Source: 0-14-3-00-41-53 sp041500225 (GTDB lineage: Bacteria > Nitrospirota > Thermodesulfovibrionia > Thermodesulfovibrionales > SM23-35). From it: 64,000 nucleotides of DNA. Below are positions 1 to 7,586 of this stretch, piece after piece. The stretch is from contig JBGQLV010000005.1 of assembly GCA_041500225.1 (NCBI GenBank), positions 1 through 64,000 on the forward strand, written 5' to 3'. Each line of letters starts with the position of its first letter. Positions within the stretch are counted from its first letter, which is position 1. A program made the position numbers and the translations under genes. Below the pieces are notes generated by a model. It saw only the letters and a program-made list of their open reading frames with translations. It made no database searches and was not told where the DNA came from.

Positions 1-246
1 GGGCTTTCTTCTCGGAACAATAACCTCGAAATCTATCTTTTTATCGGGGTATTCATAATCCAGAACCAGCTCGGCAAAATAAGATGCTCTTACTTTTTCC
101 TCTGGCTTTTTGAAACTTGCAGTATAGTCCCGGCTGCAACGGTATGTAATCTTGGAATTATCTGAAGAAAAAGAAATAAAACCCTTCTCAACTGCTCTCT
201 GAATGTTTCTCTGAAAGATTGATTCGTGATTTGATTTTTCAGACAT
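1..246 (-). CDS. N-terminal part of a restriction/methylase-like protein (cut by window edge)
   Basis: An open frame starts at an ATG (positions 246-244) and runs off the left edge, giving 82 residues with no stop. The segment with VRASYFAELVLDYEYP (about residues 52-67) followed by a basic stretch resembles the N-terminal domain found on type I restriction HsdR subunits and on some N-6 DNA methylases. In those proteins a conserved arginine-led helix precedes a nuclease-like fold. No catalytic motif is reached before the cut, so the assignment rests on this one motif. It could also be an uncharacterised protein of similar fold. Confidence 0.45.
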   Translation of the reverse strand, partial: MSEKSNHESIFQRNIQRAVEKGFISFSSDNSKITYRCSRDYTASFKKPEEKVRASYFAELVLDYEYPDKKIDFEVIVPRRKP

Positions 247-338
247 GCAATAAGGTATCAGGATTTATCTGATTTTTTCAAGGAATTACTAACTTGAATT
301 TGCATTTGAGATGACGGCACTGCTAATCTTAAATAGAA

Positions 339-352
339 TCTGTCCATAAACT
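339..352. repeat. Fragment matching the end of the 8894-9030 MITE-like element
   Basis: TCTGTCCATAAACT is identical to the inner part of the left terminal repeat of the element at 8894-9030. It is followed by a small hairpin (CCTGAAC ... TTTCAGG, about 367-383). The other end of the element is not recognisable here, so this reads as a decayed copy upstream of the creatininase-family gene. Confidence 0.3.
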
Positions 353-448
353 AATCATAATGTCGGCCTGAACTTGTTTCAGGGGCTCGTGTGCATTGGG
401 TTTGATATGAGTAATATAAGTAAAAAACAACAATAAAAAGGGAGAGCC

Positions 449-1168
449 ATGTATATCCTGGAAAACATCACAATGAATGAATTTAAGAAATATCTTAACC
501 GGACAAAGACGATTGTATTTCCATTTGGCACTGTAGAGGAGCATGGAAGGCATCTGCCACTCAATACCGATTCTTTTATCATTCAGGAAGCTCTTAAAAT
601 AGTGGCGAAGAGAAAGAAATTTTTCCTTGCACCTATTGTCTATTATGGTGTATGTACCACTACGAAGAACCATCCGGGGACTATAAGCATTACACCTGAG
701 ACACTCAGACGCCTTTCATTTGACCTTATTATGGAAGCTTATAAAAAAGGGTTACGTAACTTTCTGCTTATTTCAGGCCACGGCGGAAGTCTCCATATGT
801 CAGCGCTCAAAGAGACTGCCGAAATACTAATAGAAAAATTGAAAGGAATAAAGATAGCTGTTTTTTCTCCCTATGACCTTTTATGGAAAGAACTGTCAGA
901 AATTGCTGAAACACCAAATGATTCTCACGCAGGTGAACTGGAGACGTCGATGATGCTTTATTTATCTCCTGAGTTGGTAAAGGGTAGGGCGACTGAGGAG
1001 TATCCTAAAATTCCCAAACCGTTTAGTGTAAAGGATAAAGTGAAATACTGGCCTGGCGGTGTATGGGGAAATCCGAAAAAGGCATCAGCAGAAAAAGGGA
1101 AAAAGGCGATAAAGCTGATGACTGATAAAATAGCCGAAATTCTTGACAGGATAGAAAAGCTGAAATAA
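449..1168 (+). CDS. Creatininase-family amidohydrolase
   Basis: A 239-residue protein of the creatininase / creatinine amidohydrolase superfamily, which also includes MftE and ArfB-type peptidases and amidases. These are metal-dependent hydrolases of C-N bonds. The family signature is clear: GTVEEHGRHLPLNTD at residues 27-41 carries the expected Glu, His and Asp metal ligands (E30, H32, D41). SGHGGS lies near residue 109, and HAGELETS near residue 155 matches the second ligand block. A purine-rich ribosome site (AGGGAGAG) sits just before the ATG. There is no mycofactocin or F420 gene beside it, so the substrate is unknown. Length is normal for the family and the protein looks intact and cytoplasmic. 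Confidence 0.8.
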   Translation: MYILENITMNEFKKYLNRTKTIVFPFGTVEEHGRHLPLNTDSFIIQEALKIVAKRKKFFLAPIVYYGVCTTTKNHPGTISITPETLRRLSFDLIMEAYKKGLRNFLLISGHGGSLHMSALKETAEILIEKLKGIKIAVFSPYDLLWKELSEIAETPNDSHAGELETSMMLYLSPELVKGRATEEYPKIPKPFSVKDKVKYWPGGVWGNPKKASAEKGKKAIKLMTDKIAEILDRIEKLK

Positions 1169-1189
1169 AGTGTAAAAAAAGGCATTAGA

Positions 1190-1238
1190 CCTGTCAGCCG
1201 ATGTTAGGTGTATCGTCGATTACTTCATCAAAGACGCA
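1190..1238. repeat. 49-bp direct repeat, copy 1
   Basis: Identical over 49 bp to 1423-1471. Its forward translation (DLSADVRCIVDYFIKDA) continues with YWIIPA and a stop. Confidence 0.75.
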
Positions 1239-1422
1239 TACTGGATAATTCCCGCTTGATGTGGAGTACGCTTGTAAATGTTGAATTTGAACGAGGTTGA
1301 GGATGTAGAATTATTCATTAAAATAAAGTGCAGTCTCTTTCAGGATCTTCAAAAGTCAATAGTCAAGCCTGACCCCGTCCGGTTTTCATAATTCAGCAAA
1401 TTGCAATAGACAAGTCTGACCC

Positions 1423-1471
1423 CCTGTCAGCCGATGTTAGGTGTATCGTCGATTACTTCATCAAAGACGCA
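1423..1471. repeat. 49-bp direct repeat, copy 2
   Basis: Identical to 1190-1238. The forward translation continues RQLIP and stops, so the two copies diverge exactly at the repeat edge. Confidence 0.75.
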
Positions 1472-1615
1472 CGGCAGTTGATTCCATGAGGGTGCGACCA
1501 ACACCTACAAGGTGTGAAAAATGAGAAGGAACAAAAATTGAACATTTACACTTAAACTATTAATTTATGAATGTCCTTGATATCCTTGATGCCTACACTC
1601 ACTGTAATTGTAAGA

Positions 1616-2206
1616 CTATTTCAAGTCTTCAAGCCCGAACTCTGCTTGCTTTAGGTAAGGCTTATAGGCTATCCCTGGATAATTTACGATAACCTCTCTA
1701 TAAATAGCCTTAGCCTTCGTTTTCAGTTTATTTTTAGCGCAAAAATCGGCGGCGCGAATTGCCATATTTGCAGATCCTTTAGCAAGAATTGTCACCATGC
1801 CTTTACATATATCCTTACAATCCCAGCCCAACCTGCCCCCCAATTTTATTTCACAGTCCTTGCATTCTTCATCAAGGGCTTGTGCCAGATTAAAGACGTT
1901 TCTGTATTTTTGAATAATTTTATCTGCATTTTGGGGATTTTCCAACTTAATAAGGTTAAGTTGCGATATGGTATTAACTTTTATGACATTCTGTTGATAA
2001 GCTTGATAATCTTTAAATTGTTTAATATCTTCCGATAAAAATATTGTGATAAATTTTGGTATTTCGCCATTGTGTTCACTTCCATAAACCTGGATTTCAT
2101 GTTCAGCGTCACGCAACATTTCTTGAGCTTTTTCCTTACTATCATCAGCCTCCACAATTCTCGAAAACGCAATAAGAAATATCAAAACAACCCATCCCTT
2201 TTTCAT
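1616..2206 (-). CDS. Secreted protein of unknown function
   Basis: Not recognised as a named family. The start is set at the ATG at 2206, because a strong AAAGGAGGG ribosome site (2212-2220) sits 6-7 nt upstream; a GTG two codons earlier overlaps that site. The N-terminus (MKKGWVVLIFLIAF..) is a typical Sec signal peptide with likely cleavage after EA near residue 20. The mature part is helical and charged. It has a cysteine cluster (ECKDCEIK, then DCKDICKG, then DFC), which suggests disulphides or a bound metal in the periplasm. The C-terminal 50 residues look like one tetratricopeptide-type helix pair. The next gene on the same strand (2307-2873) is about 100 bp upstream, so co-transcription is possible. 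Confidence 0.6.
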   Translation of the reverse strand: MKKGWVVLIFLIAFSRIVEADDSKEKAQEMLRDAEHEIQVYGSEHNGEIPKFITIFLSEDIKQFKDYQAYQQNVIKVNTISQLNLIKLENPQNADKIIQKYRNVFNLAQALDEECKDCEIKLGGRLGWDCKDICKGMVTILAKGSANMAIRAADFCAKNKLKTKAKAIYREVIVNYPGIAYKPYLKQAEFGLEDLK

Positions 2207-2306
2207 TATCACCCTCCTTTCATTTTAGGAAAATCTTAAACCGTCTTATCCATTCGAAGCACTTGCCGCAGTGACAAGGGACGGTTAATTACTGTTGCTA
2301 ACCCGA

Positions 2307-2873
2307 TTAGGTTTTGCCCGTATAACGAGCAGCTCCAACCGCTCTTGAACATAGCCCATAACCCTTTGATTCGTATATTTCAAAAACTGCTTTTATCACT
2401 TCCAACGGAAGGTCAATTTCTGTCTTGATCTCTTTGCCGTTCAACGACCTTCCAGATTTACAGGAATCGACAATTGCTACCAGTTTCTCCATCTTTTCAC
2501 TGTCTTCCGCTAAAACGCACAAGTACATAATATACGACGGATCAGGCAGGCAAATACCTTTATCATAGCTTTTAACAGTTGTGTGACAACCTTTAATGTA
2601 TCCTTTTGATTCCAATGCTGCTAATGCTCTGCTGTATTTTTTATAAACAGTTTCGTCGAAATCCAGTTTTCTGGAGTCTGATATTTTAAGTTCGGAGTAA
2701 ATCAGTTTAGATAATTCCGGCACGTCATCGTGAAGATAACTTATTGGATCGGAAAGCTTATCAATACTCTCTTTCATGGCCTCAACATCAATTTCGGACT
2801 GAAGCTGTACAAAAGAAGAAGCTACAGGGAAAGATACGCCAGCAATTCGTATTATAGAAAAAAACCAGTTCAT
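2307..2873 (-). CDS. Hypothetical protein, 188 residues
   Basis: Not recognised. A good ribosome site (TAGGAGTGA) precedes the ATG at 2873. The N-terminal 25 residues are hydrophobic but lack the positively charged start of a classical signal peptide, so a membrane anchor or poor signal is possible. The rest is soluble and helical, with six cysteines (CHTTVKSYDKGIC, MYLCVL, DSCKSG, GLCSRA). It lies directly upstream of the secreted protein at 1616-2206 in the same direction, which makes a small two-gene unit plausible. No catalytic motif is visible. Confidence 0.5.
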   Translation of the reverse strand: MNWFFSIIRIAGVSFPVASSFVQLQSEIDVEAMKESIDKLSDPISYLHDDVPELSKLIYSELKISDSRKLDFDETVYKKYSRALAALESKGYIKGCHTTVKSYDKGICLPDPSYIMYLCVLAEDSEKMEKLVAIVDSCKSGRSLNGKEIKTEIDLPLEVIKAVFEIYESKGYGLCSRAVGAARYTGKT

Positions 2874-3035
2874 TGGAAATTCACTCCTAAAAAGCTTACC
2901 ATCATATAAAGTTAGTATATCACAGGAAATTTGTCCATATTGATTTTCGAGTGTATTTAACAGATCTCAGCTTGATATTTCTTGCGCGTATTTCAGGAAG
3001 AAACAAAGTATAGCCAGAAATCTCATAAGGCGTTT

Positions 3036-3263
3036 CTTTCTATGTGAAAGAAGTAATCGAAACATGATCTGACGTGTCCATAATATCAAATCTTATCAAT
3101 TCAAATGAAGCAGGTTAAGCTAATCACATATCTGAAAGGCTGCAATCCGGAAGAATTTTGACCCCGCAATCTCTATTCTTATCAAAAGACTTATAAATTT
3201 CGTAAGTGGGGTTGTCATTGCAATAGGGTGTATTGCAGATTAGGTCGGAAAATATGTCTATGG
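3036..3263. repeat. Direct duplication, copy 1 (flanks the DUF4143 ATPase)
   Basis: This 228-bp segment is nearly identical to 4835-5075. The only sizeable difference is that copy 2 carries a tandem 13-bp unit (ATGTGAAAGAAGT twice), plus a few base changes. Both copies lie in the same orientation on either side of the ATPase gene. Confidence 0.85.
3124..3263 (-). pseudogene. Truncated copy of the secreted protein gene at 4936-5286
   Basis: Read on the minus strand, the duplication holds the last 46 codons of the gene at 4936-5286 and its stop. There are two amino-acid changes (K to N in CNDNP, and R to G in DCGVK). It has no start codon, no signal peptide and no ribosome site, so it is a 3-prime fragment. 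The break at 3263 is where the 'AAATAAGGGGACATT' scar begins. Confidence 0.8.
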
Positions 3264-3363
3264 GGGAAATAAGGGGACATTCTTTACTAATTAAACTTAT
3301 CTTTTTTTCTCCGGGATGTGTTTATCAAGGTAGTACGCTCATATCTTTTGGGGATTGCGGCGC

Positions 3364-4521
3364 TCATTTCAACTGATAAAGTCCTCTGATAGAAATAAAG
3401 TTGACTTGCAGTCCCCCGTAGCGGCGCTGGTATGGAGTCCTGACATTGGGACTTAGTACAAAATTCCTTCCTTCAGGATACAAAGAGCGAAATATAGTAA
3501 GATTAGAAGGGTTGAAGTCATCAGGATTAATTTTACACTCAACGGCATCAATCCGCTGTCGGCTGCCTTTAATGACAAAATCTATTTCTCTCCCGGATTT
3601 ATCTCTCCAGTAATGGAGACTTTGGTCGTCAATTACTGTACGCAGGGTGTCGAGCGCCAGATGTTCCCATAAAATACCGCGGTCATCTTCCCGAATGCTG
3701 TCCCAACCTCTGACAAAGGTGACAAAACCCGTATCAAAGCAATAGCATTTGGGTCTGCGCGTGATTTCTCTCCGCCCGCCCCCCTGGAATGGAGAGAGCA
3801 GGCGTACTGCATGGGCAATGCTCATGGCTTCCACATGTGCCTTAACTGTGTGCCTGCTCAAGTCACTTAATTGTGCCAGATGACTATAATCAAGAAGACC
3901 CCCGCTTTGCCGCAGCAGTAAGTGCAATAACTTCATAAACCCCGTCCGGTTGCGGATACCGAAAAGCTCCTGAATGTCTCTGGCATAAAAACTGTCCATC
4001 CATTCCGAAAAAAATGAAGCCTCTTTTTTTCCCGACATCAAAGGTTCAGGCAGCCCTCCGTGCAAAAGGCGGCGGTCCAGTTCTTTTATGCCGAATTCAT
4101 CCATGCACTCGCTCCACAGCACAGGCGGTAAATAGATCATGTGTTTTCGTCCGGCAAGACTATCGCGAAATTTTCTGGTGGCCGCCAGAGTAGAAGAACC
4201 TGTTGCGAGCACTTTCAGATGAGGATAGGAATCAGCAGCAATTTTTAACACACGGCTTGGGTCATTAAGTCGGTGTATCTCGTCGAAAATAACGATGGTC
4301 CCTCTGTTCAGACTGTCATAGAAAGATTCAGGATCGGCCATTTGGCGGTTTACTGACGGCAGGTCGCAATTCAGGTACACGGTGTTATGAAGCATTCGCG
4401 CTATGGTAGTTTTGCCTACCCGCCTGACCCCGGACAACCATACAACCGGTCGCTTTTCCCATGCCGCCTGAATCTGTTGTATCCAGAAAGGACGCTTAAC
4501 CATCGAAATCAAAATTACCAT
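3364..4521 (-). CDS. AAA-type ATP-binding protein, DUF4143 family
   Basis: A 385-residue member of the archaeal-type ATPase / DUF4143 group. The N-terminal AAA domain has Walker A GVRRVGKTT (residues 31-39) and Walker B IVIFDEIH (about 97-104), followed by a sensor-like ATGSS. A DUF4143 winged-helix region follows, with YARDIQELFGI typical of the family. The C-terminus carries a PD-(D/E)xK-like core (EIDFVIKG ... DAVECK, about residues 310-330). These proteins are common in accessory DNA, are often single genes, and have unproven function. The ATG at 4521 has no clear ribosome site; a second in-frame ATG lies six codons in. The gene sits between two direct copies of a 228-241 bp segment, consistent with insertion or segmental duplication. 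Confidence 0.85.
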   Translation of the reverse strand: MVILISMVKRPFWIQQIQAAWEKRPVVWLSGVRRVGKTTIARMLHNTVYLNCDLPSVNRQMADPESFYDSLNRGTIVIFDEIHRLNDPSRVLKIAADSYPHLKVLATGSSTLAATRKFRDSLAGRKHMIYLPPVLWSECMDEFGIKELDRRLLHGGLPEPLMSGKKEASFFSEWMDSFYARDIQELFGIRNRTGFMKLLHLLLRQSGGLLDYSHLAQLSDLSRHTVKAHVEAMSIAHAVRLLSPFQGGGRREITRRPKCYCFDTGFVTFVRGWDSIREDDRGILWEHLALDTLRTVIDDQSLHYWRDKSGREIDFVIKGSRQRIDAVECKINPDDFNPSNLTIFRSLYPEGRNFVLSPNVRTPYQRRYGGLQVNFISIRGLYQLK

Positions 4522-4935
4522 TTAGACGACTATTTGTCAAGTATATTTCCTTCTTCCTTCAAAAGCCTCTGCCCCTTTTCCGCCCTTTTGTCGTCATTAG
4601 ATTCCCGTCTTGAAAGAGTTTGGGATAAGCGGGAATCCGGTTCCTTTTTACCCTCGCCCAAGAAAGTTTTTAAACTTCTCAAGCATACTCTACGATTTCG
4701 GGGTGTATGTGTTTTAACTCTATGACAGACCCCTAATTCGCCCTTTCTGATGTAATGTAACATCCAAGTCGTATAGTATGTTGCTTAAATTGGCAACGTC
4801 CCCTCCTCGTCCCGATAAACTTATGAAAATGAAGCTTTCTATGTGAAAGAAGTATGTGAAAGAAGTAATCGAAACATGATCTGACATGTCCGTAATATCA
4901 AATCTTATCAATTCAAATGAAGCAGGTTAAGCTAA
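4522..4935. other. Gene-free stretch upstream of the ATPase gene
   Basis: No gene is supported. The span holds a hairpin of the 'ATTCCCGTCTTGAAAGAG / GCGGGAAT' kind near 4600-4640 and the sequence AACGTCCCCT at 4795-4804. The second duplication copy begins at 4835. The 77-codon open frame here lacks a ribosome site and looks non-coding. Confidence 0.5.
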
Positions 4936-5075
4936 TCACATATCTGAAAGGCTGCAATCCGGAAGAATTTTGACCCTGCAATCTCTATTCTTATCAAAAG
5001 ACTTATAAATTTCGTAAGTGGGGTTGTCTTTGCAATAGGGTGTATTGCAGATTAGGTCGGAAAATATGTCTATGG
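4835..5075. repeat. Direct duplication, copy 2 (parent copy)
   Basis: This copy is contiguous with the intact gene at 4936-5286, so it is likely the original of the 3036-3263 copy. It has an extra tandem 13-bp repeat near 4842-4867. Confidence 0.85.
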
Positions 5076-5286
5076 TATCATCTGGTTTTATCACAAAAAT
5101 ATGGTTGTGTATCCAAATCGTACATTCGCTGCCATTCTTTTTATACCACAGGTCAAGCATCGCCAGATTTTTTACAATTATACCTTCTTCTGCGCAAGGG
5201 TCTTTTGTTGCAGCAAATGAGGACGCTGCAAGGAGAACAAGAATAAGGAATATAGTTAGAGCACCGGAATATAACTTTCCATACAT
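4936..5286 (-). CDS. Small secreted cysteine-containing protein
   Basis: A 116-residue protein with a clear Sec signal peptide (hydrophobic core ALTIFLILVLLAA, likely cleavage after SSFA). The mature part is about 90 residues and has six cysteines (DPC, SEC, ICNTPYC, RDC, PDC), suggesting a disulphide-bonded periplasmic protein. I do not recognise the family. Its last 46 codons are duplicated at 3124-3263. It stands alone, upstream of the ATPase in the same orientation, with about 410 bp between them. Confidence 0.55.
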   Translation of the reverse strand: MYGKLYSGALTIFLILVLLAASSFAATKDPCAEEGIIVKNLAMLDLWYKKNGSECTIWIHNHIFVIKPDDTIDIFSDLICNTPYCKDNPTYEIYKSFDKNRDCRVKILPDCSLSDM

Positions 5287-5396
5287 GTCTTAAATTTATC
5301 AACTTTTAGTACGGTTGTCAATCCCAATGTGGACATAGCAGCTGAACAGAGTTCGCTGTGAAAAATTTAGTCCAAATTTCATATTTTCACTATACT

Positions 5397-5411
5397 TGCT
5401 ATAATGTAACC
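5397..5411 (+). promoter_or_regulatory. Extended -10 promoter, probably giving a leaderless amrS transcript
   Basis: TGCTATAAT (5397-5405) is a perfect extended -10 element ending only 6 nt before the ATG at 5412. Transcription would start at or within a base or two of the start codon. No ribosome site is present between them. No convincing -35 is seen, as is usual for extended -10 promoters. Confidence 0.6.
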
Positions 5412-6419
5412 ATGAAAGAGGCAATGTTTTATGAAAAACTCGATGAGAAGAAAGTCAGGTGCTTCCTTTGTGCACATCATTGCTTAATCAAGGAAGATAA
5501 AAGAGGGATCTGTCATGTACGTAAGAACATGGATGGCACTTTATACAGCCTCGTTTACGGTAAGGTTGTCTCCATGAATATTGACCCTATCGAGAAGAAG
5601 CCACTTTTTCACTTTCTTCCTGGTTCGACCTCATTTTCCATTGCAACTGTGGGATGCAATTTCCATTGCGAGCACTGCCAGAATTTTGAGATATCACAGT
5701 ATCCAAAGGAACATGAAGACATCCCTGGTCAGTCTGTTACACCAGAGGCTATAGTAGAGGCAGCGGCAAAGAATGGTTGTAAAAGTATTTCATATACATA
5801 TACCGAACCAACTATATTCTTTGAGTTTGCCTATGACTGTGCAAAGCTTGCACATGAAAAAGGCATAAAGAATGTCTTTGTGAGTAATGGATATACAAGC
5901 CCTGAGGCAACGAGGGTTATCGCGCCTTATCTCGATGGAAACAATATAGACCTCAAGGGAGGCGATGATTTTTATAAGAAAATATGCGGTGCAAAACTTG
6001 AACCTGTTAAAGATACGATAAGGCTTATGAAGGAACTCGGGGTCTGGGTTGAGGTAACGACATTAATAATCCCGGATTATAATGATTCTGAAGACGACTT
6101 GAGGAATATAGCAGAGTTTATCAAATCAGTTGATTCTTCAATACCATGGCATGTAACACAGTTTTATCCTACCTATAAACTAATTGATAAACCGAGAACG
6201 CCTGTAAAGACACTACGCAGGGCAAGAGAAATCGGGTTTGAAACAGGTCTTAAATATGTTTATGAGGGCAATATACCGGGAGAAGGTGGAGAAAATACCT
6301 ATTGTCCGGATTGCAAAGAACTTCTAATCAAGCGCTTTGGTTTCAGCATTATTGAAAATAAGATTAAAGATGGAAGATGCTCAAAATGCGGGATAGAGAT
6401 TAAAGGGGTATGGAAATAA
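5412..6419 (+). CDS. amrS: AmmeMemoRadiSam-system radical SAM enzyme (AmrS-like)
   Basis: A radical S-adenosylmethionine protein of the AmrS / pyruvate-formate-lyase-activating-enzyme-like group, 336 residues from the chosen start. The N-terminus has a cysteine-rich segment (C17, C20, C24, then GICHVR). The cluster-binding motif is GCNFHCEHC at residues 81-89 (C82, C86, C89). The C-terminus has a zinc-ribbon-like CPDC ... CSKC pair. The usual partners (AmrA/MEMO, AMMECR1) are not next to it. The start at 5412 rather than an in-frame ATG at 5358 is chosen because the family begins here and a -10 element abuts it. The reaction of this family is still poorly defined. It converges tail to tail with rimI with no gap. 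Confidence 0.85.
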   Translation: MKEAMFYEKLDEKKVRCFLCAHHCLIKEDKRGICHVRKNMDGTLYSLVYGKVVSMNIDPIEKKPLFHFLPGSTSFSIATVGCNFHCEHCQNFEISQYPKEHEDIPGQSVTPEAIVEAAAKNGCKSISYTYTEPTIFFEFAYDCAKLAHEKGIKNVFVSNGYTSPEATRVIAPYLDGNNIDLKGGDDFYKKICGAKLEPVKDTIRLMKELGVWVEVTTLIIPDYNDSEDDLRNIAEFIKSVDSSIPWHVTQFYPTYKLIDKPRTPVKTLRRAREIGFETGLKYVYEGNIPGEGGENTYCPDCKELLIKRFGFSIIENKIKDGRCSKCGIEIKGVWK

Positions 6420-6863
6420 TCACAGCCTACGCATCATTATAACCGCATCCTCAATCGGATAAGCATAATAATCCTTTCTGATACCCATGACCTTGAAACC
6501 AAGGTGTTCATAAAACTTTTTTGCCTCAAGGTTTGAGACTCTTACCTCAAGATATAGATACCTGCACTCAATCTCTTTCAATTCATTCAGAGCATTTTCA
6601 AGAAGTTTTGTTGCAATACCCTGCCTTCTAAAGTCAGGATGAACTGCAAGGTTCAGTATATGGCCTTCATCAATTATGTAGTTTACGCATATATAACCGA
6701 TGATATTATTTCCGAGTACAGCGACCTTTGTCAGTGAATATAGCTTGTTAATTTCGTTTAAAAAAGCATTTTTAGACCAGGGTGTGGTAAATGACATGTG
6801 CTCGATCTGCAAAACATCAGGAAGATCAGACACCTGCATTTCTCGTATTAATATGTCAGGCAT
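6420..6863 (-). CDS. rimI: Ribosomal-protein-alanine N-acetyltransferase
   Basis: A 147-residue GNAT acetyltransferase matching RimI, which acetylates the N-terminal alanine of ribosomal protein S18. The acetyl-CoA loop R/Q-x-x-G-x-A is present as RRQGIAT (about residues 81-87). It is preceded by ILNLAVHPDF and followed by YLEVRVSN and FYEHLGF, all RimI hallmarks. It overlaps the end of tsaB by 8 bp and is translated from the same message. The tsaB-rimI pairing is widespread in bacteria and supports the call. Confidence 0.9.
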   Translation of the reverse strand: MPDILIREMQVSDLPDVLQIEHMSFTTPWSKNAFLNEINKLYSLTKVAVLGNNIIGYICVNYIIDEGHILNLAVHPDFRRQGIATKLLENALNELKEIECRYLYLEVRVSNLEAKKFYEHLGFKVMGIRKDYYAYPIEDAVIMMRRL

Positions 6864-7554
6864 CTCTTTTAAGCTCGGCCTCTGATCTCCTTATATAAAA
6901 TGGAACCAGGCTCACAGGTTCGGAAAATTCTCCTTTTATAGCCTTTTTTATTCCGATTGAGGCAACATTTGCAGGTGATGGTACTATTTTCTCAGGCGAT
7001 GCAAAGATCGCCTTATTACCCATTACCTCGATTATTTTATCTCTGTAAAGAATTGCCCCTTCACCTGTGAAAACAACCTTTTTATCTGAAGATAGCTTAA
7101 TATCTTCTAAAACCCTGTTTACCTTTATTGATACCTCATCTATTAACCTTATAAACCCTCCATCCTCCCATTTAAACAATGCTGAATAAACTTCTTTCTT
7201 CCTTGCATCGAGCATGGTACAAACGGGATGTCTGCAGAAAGGGAAATTCCATGCGAGAGCCTCAAGGGTTGGAACAGAGACTATGGGTTTTCCTGTTGCA
7301 TAGGAAAAGCCTTTCACAGTGCTCAAACCTATTCTCAGCCCTGTGAAAGAGCCCGGGCCGATAGCTATTGCAAAGACGTCAATATCAGATACCTTAAGTT
7401 CTGCCTGCTTTAAGACGTGGGCTATCTCTGTCATCAGCCTCTCTGAATGTGTTGATTTTACATTAAGCCTCACCTCAGCAATCAGGCCCGATAAATCGTC
7501 CATAATAGCTATGCCTCCAAGCATTGTCGATGTCTCTATTGCAAGGATTTTCAT
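6856..7554 (-). CDS. tsaB: tRNA threonylcarbamoyladenosine biosynthesis protein TsaB
   Basis: A 232-residue protein of the ASKHA fold. TsaB is the scaffold partner of TsaD in forming t6A37 on tRNAs that read ANN codons. The N-terminus MKILAIETST is diagnostic, as is IGPGSFTGLRIGLSTVKG at about residues 66-83. Next come PTLEALAW and a DARKKEVYSALF segment. It leads a two-gene unit with rimI (8-bp overlap). TsaD itself is not in the window. Confidence 0.93.
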   Translation of the reverse strand: MKILAIETSTMLGGIAIMDDLSGLIAEVRLNVKSTHSERLMTEIAHVLKQAELKVSDIDVFAIAIGPGSFTGLRIGLSTVKGFSYATGKPIVSVPTLEALAWNFPFCRHPVCTMLDARKKEVYSALFKWEDGGFIRLIDEVSIKVNRVLEDIKLSSDKKVVFTGEGAILYRDKIIEVMGNKAIFASPEKIVPSPANVASIGIKKAIKGEFSEPVSLVPFYIRRSEAELKRDA

Positions 7555-7586
7555 CTTTAAAAGCCTTTTAAAAACTTAATATACCA

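Larger units (their letters stand above)
1169..1615. other. Gene-free stretch with a 49-bp direct repeat and mobile-element scars
   Basis: No intact gene is seen. A 49-bp direct repeat occurs at 1190-1238 and 1423-1471. Read forward, both copies encode DLSADVRCIVDYFIKDA before different endings and stops, so they look like C-terminal remnants of one lost protein family. Between them, at about 1350-1425, are two phrases of the type '(c)aagcctgacccc' / 'caagtctgacccc'. I associate these with decayed REP-associated tyrosine transposase surroundings; that link is from memory. Confidence 0.5.
2874..3363. other. Gene-free stretch carrying a truncated duplicate of a downstream gene
   Basis: Apart from the duplicated segment at 3036-3263 (listed separately), there is no gene. 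At 3271-3290 the phrase AAGGGGACATTCTTTACTAA appears. A related sequence occurs at 14436-14513, and its inverted form (AACGTCCCCT) occurs at 4795-4804 on the far side of the ATPase gene. Confidence 0.5.

Noticed and set aside
4530..4763. 77-codon minus-strand frame upstream of the ATPase
   Set aside because: No ribosome site, odd composition, and it overlaps a GCGGGAAT-type hairpin; reads as non-coding.
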